The position numbers were made by a program, and so were the translations under genes. The notes beneath the pieces are model-generated. The model did no database searches. It worked only from the letters and a program-made list of their open reading frames with translations, and was not told the origin of the DNA. Positions 4,862-6,701 of a stretch of 6,701 nt of DNA are shown in pieces (the stretch's first letter is position 1; the number at the start of each line of letters is the position of its first letter). Location of the stretch: the NCBI GenBank assembly GCA_030432175.1, contig JAUIHU010000253.1, positions 1-6,701 of the forward strand, in the 5' to 3' direction. The stretch is from Verrucomicrobiia bacterium. Lineage in GTDB: Bacteria > Verrucomicrobiota > Verrucomicrobiia > Limisphaerales > JAUIHU01.

Positions 4862-6701
4862 CTACTGAGCTTGAGATGTCTCATGAACTTCCGTTGAAGT
4901 CGCCTCCCATTCATAAACTTTTCCATTATTTAAACCTACCCATAATCTGTCGGGAACCTTGTCAACTTTTACACTATTGATCTGTGCTTCGTGAAAAATC
5001 GAAAGCAGAAGTTGCCTGGATCCCACATGCCAAATGCGAGCAATCTGGTCGTCTCCTCCACTCACCAGTCGCTTTCCATCGGATGAAACATCCAAGGTGC
5101 GTATCATTCCCTGGTGGGCATTCTGAACACTCCACAGAATGGACAAATCGGATGGATCCCAAAACACTATGTCGCCATGAAAGTCTCCCGTTGCGATCCA
5201 TTTTCCTTTTGGATCAAACACCACTGTGTGCCAAAACCTCAAGGGCTTCAGGTCCTCATTAACTTGGCTATGGATTAATCCTGATAGGGAATCAATGATC
5301 TTGATCTGGTTCGCTCCGGTGGCGGCAATGTATCTCTCATCCGGACTCCATTGAACAGACCAGAGCTTTCGACCATCTGCTGGACTGGTCCAGAGTTTTT
5401 GCCTTGTTTCAGTATCCCACAACATCACCCGCCCCAGATAATCTGTGGTTGCCACGCGAGTTCCATCACGATTCAACTGGGCAAAAAGAGTGAAATCATA
5501 ACCTTCATTCGGTGGATCAAAAACCTGTATAGCTTTTCCAGACTGCTGCTGCTTGTCCAAATCCCAGAAAATCATGGAACCATCCTGCGAACCGGAAACT
5601 CCCAGACGTCCATCATCGCTGACATCAACTGACCAGACGATATTGGAATGACCGTTCAAATGTTTCCACTCCGAGCTGTTTTCATCCGGGACAGTCACTT
5701 TGTAATCCCAGTCACCAATAATGAGTTGATCCACTTTTTCTGAATATCCAATCGACCAAACCGGGAGGTCACTGGCAAATAGAACGCGACCCTGGACATC
5801 GCCAAAATGCGTTCGCCAAAGACTTGAAAAGGCTTGATCCTGATTCCCACCCCCGGCCAACAGGTATTGGTCATTGGATGAAAATCTCAAAGTGGGAACC
5901 CAACTGTATGAGGAAGTCGTATTGGGGATCTTATTTAAAACCTTACCCGTCTCAGAATCGTACACTAATATCATTCCTCCAGATCTGGCCACGGCAATCA
6001 AACTTCCGTCATGGCTATAGGTAATGGCAAAAGCTGACCGGCTCGATAAATGAAATTTAATATCCCAATCTACAAAATCAGATCTCATTGGAGGTGAAGG
6101 GCTATTCAGATCCCATACAAAAACCTCACCATTCTGACCTGTAGTAGCCAACTTTGTTCCATTGGGGTGAAAATCACACGCAAACTGCCCCACCTCAGTT
6201 TTCAAATGCCGAACAACTTCCCAATTCGTCAGATCAATTAAAACAGGACTTTCATCATCGGTGCAAAAGCAAAGCCATTTTCCATCGTTGGAAATATCAA
6301 ATCGAATAATACGCTTGCCCACATCGTACCGGATCAGGAATTCCCCCTGATCATCCCATTCAATGATTTTACCGTCTGTCCCTGATGTATAAATCCTGGA
6401 GTTTTCAGGATGAAACTGAACAACGTATACGGTGGATTGATGCTCGCGATGATTCCATAGCGTCTTACCGGTTTCTATTTCCATCAAAGAAACGCCGCCC
6501 TGTTCATCCCCAATCGCCATCCATCGCTCATCAGGGCTGATATCGAAGGATAGAGCTCCCACATCCACAGGAATTGATTTGTCCATCTTTTTGGTCCGGG
6601 TATCCCAAAAATGGATCCATCCTGTGCGATCCAGATTTGCCACAAACCTGTCTGATGAATAAAACAAAGCTCCTACGCCAGGAAAAGGTGTATTTCTGGG
6701 G
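4862..6701 (-). CDS. WD40-repeat protein, tandem beta-propellers (5' end beyond window)
   Basis: The frame stays open to the window edge (612 residues visible), so the true start lies outside. The in-frame TTG at 6667 falls inside the first blade and is not a credible start. The visible part consists almost entirely of about 14 WD40-like units averaging 43-44 residues, enough for two seven-bladed propellers. The clearest have the GH…SG..DG…WD pattern, such as NGHSNIVW (H351 of the visible part) to MIFWDL, NAHQGMIR…SGGDDQIARIWHV, and HQSTVYVVQFHP…TSGTDGKIIEWD. Several blades are degenerate, including one ending SLWRTHFG. The C-terminus follows the last blade directly, with a short polar tail. 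WD40 propellers act as scaffolds for protein complexes, and no catalytic motif is visible. In PVC bacteria such repeats may follow a kinase or other domain, which could lie outside the window. Localisation is unknown. It is upstream of the secreted gene pair on the same strand, 109 bp away. Confidence 0.9.
   Translation of the reverse strand, partial: PRNTPFPGVGALFYSSDRFVANLDRTGWIHFWDTRTKKMDKSIPVDVGALSFDISPDERWMAIGDEQGGVSLMEIETGKTLWNHREHQSTVYVVQFHPENSRIYTSGTDGKIIEWDDQGEFLIRYDVGKRIIRFDISNDGKWLCFCTDDESPVLIDLTNWEVVRHLKTEVGQFACDFHPNGTKLATTGQNGEVFVWDLNSPSPPMRSDFVDWDIKFHLSSRSAFAITYSHDGSLIAVARSGGMILVYDSETGKVLNKIPNTTSSYSWVPTLRFSSNDQYLLAGGGNQDQAFSSLWRTHFGDVQGRVLFASDLPVWSIGYSEKVDQLIIGDWDYKVTVPDENSSEWKHLNGHSNIVWSVDVSDDGRLGVSGSQDGSMIFWDLDKQQQSGKAIQVFDPPNEGYDFTLFAQLNRDGTRVATTDYLGRVMLWDTETRQKLWTSPADGRKLWSVQWSPDERYIAATGANQIKIIDSLSGLIHSQVNEDLKPLRFWHTVVFDPKGKWIATGDFHGDIVFWDPSDLSILWSVQNAHQGMIRTLDVSSDGKRLVSGGDDQIARIWHVGSRQLLLSIFHEAQINSVKVDKVPDRLWVGLNNGKVYEWEATSTEVHETSQAQ

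Noticed and set aside
4872..4883. TGAGA-TG-TCTCA inverted repeat at the end of the WD40 gene as a terminator
   Set aside because: It lies inside the coding region, has only a two-base centre and is not followed by a T-run in the direction of transcription.
4887..4900. ACTTC-CGTT-GAAGT hairpin
   Set aside because: A five-base stem inside the WD40 coding region with no T-run; such short inverted repeats are expected by chance.
4795..4980. Short plus-strand open frame (GTG start, 61 codons) crossing the intergenic gap and the WD40 gene's 3' end
   Set aside because: It overlaps a well-supported gene antisense, has no convincing ribosome binding site and encodes no recognisable motif. The other short plus-strand frames in the window are antisense shadows of the three large genes for the same reasons.
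6665..6667. In-frame TTG as the start codon of the WD40 gene
   Set aside because: The frame remains open for 11 more codons to the window edge, and the residues on both sides belong to one continuous WD40 blade. The apparent start is an artefact of the window boundary.

Overview
The window looks like a chromosomal segment from a member of the PVC superphylum, most likely Verrucomicrobiota. The main clue is a short module in the middle gene, of the form YxLExSxxLxxW…FYRV, which is common in secreted verrucomicrobial and planctomycetal proteins. It is joined to DTDGDG calcium-binding repeats and a Calx-beta domain. Base composition is mid-range (a little under 50% GC by eye) and even across the window. 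I see no tRNA, rRNA, CRISPR array, insertion sequence or other sign of recent transfer. The taxonomic call is inference from protein style, not from a marker gene.

All real genes lie on the minus strand, so transcription runs from right to left. First comes a long WD40-repeat protein (4862..6701), whose 5' end is cut by the window edge. About 14 blade-like repeats are visible, enough for two seven-bladed propellers. After a 109-bp intergenic region comes a 721-residue secreted multidomain protein (2587..4752): signal peptide, LamG/concanavalin-A-like N-terminal domain, FYRV module, two TSP3-type calcium-binding repeats, a Calx-beta domain and an unrecognised beta-rich C-terminal domain. Only 12 bp further on is an 857-residue secreted, largely helical protein (1..2574). 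It has a 22-residue hydrophobic segment between two long amphipathic helical regions, and it ends exactly at the window edge.

The last two genes are almost certainly one transcription unit, and both products appear to be exported. A reasonable reading is a two-protein envelope or extracellular system: a ligand-binding, calcium-stabilised surface protein and a helical-bundle partner that may insert into membranes or form stalks. The WD40 protein may belong to the same operon as a scaffold, but this is only positional. No function is proven for any of the three.

The most distinctive non-coding feature is in the 109-bp gap. Four copies of the heptamer TTTCTGA/TCAGAAA are placed with exact mirror symmetry about base 4809 and span nearly the whole gap. 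The copy nearest the middle gene covers its translation start region. This could be a two-dyad operator or a leader RNA with alternative pairings.
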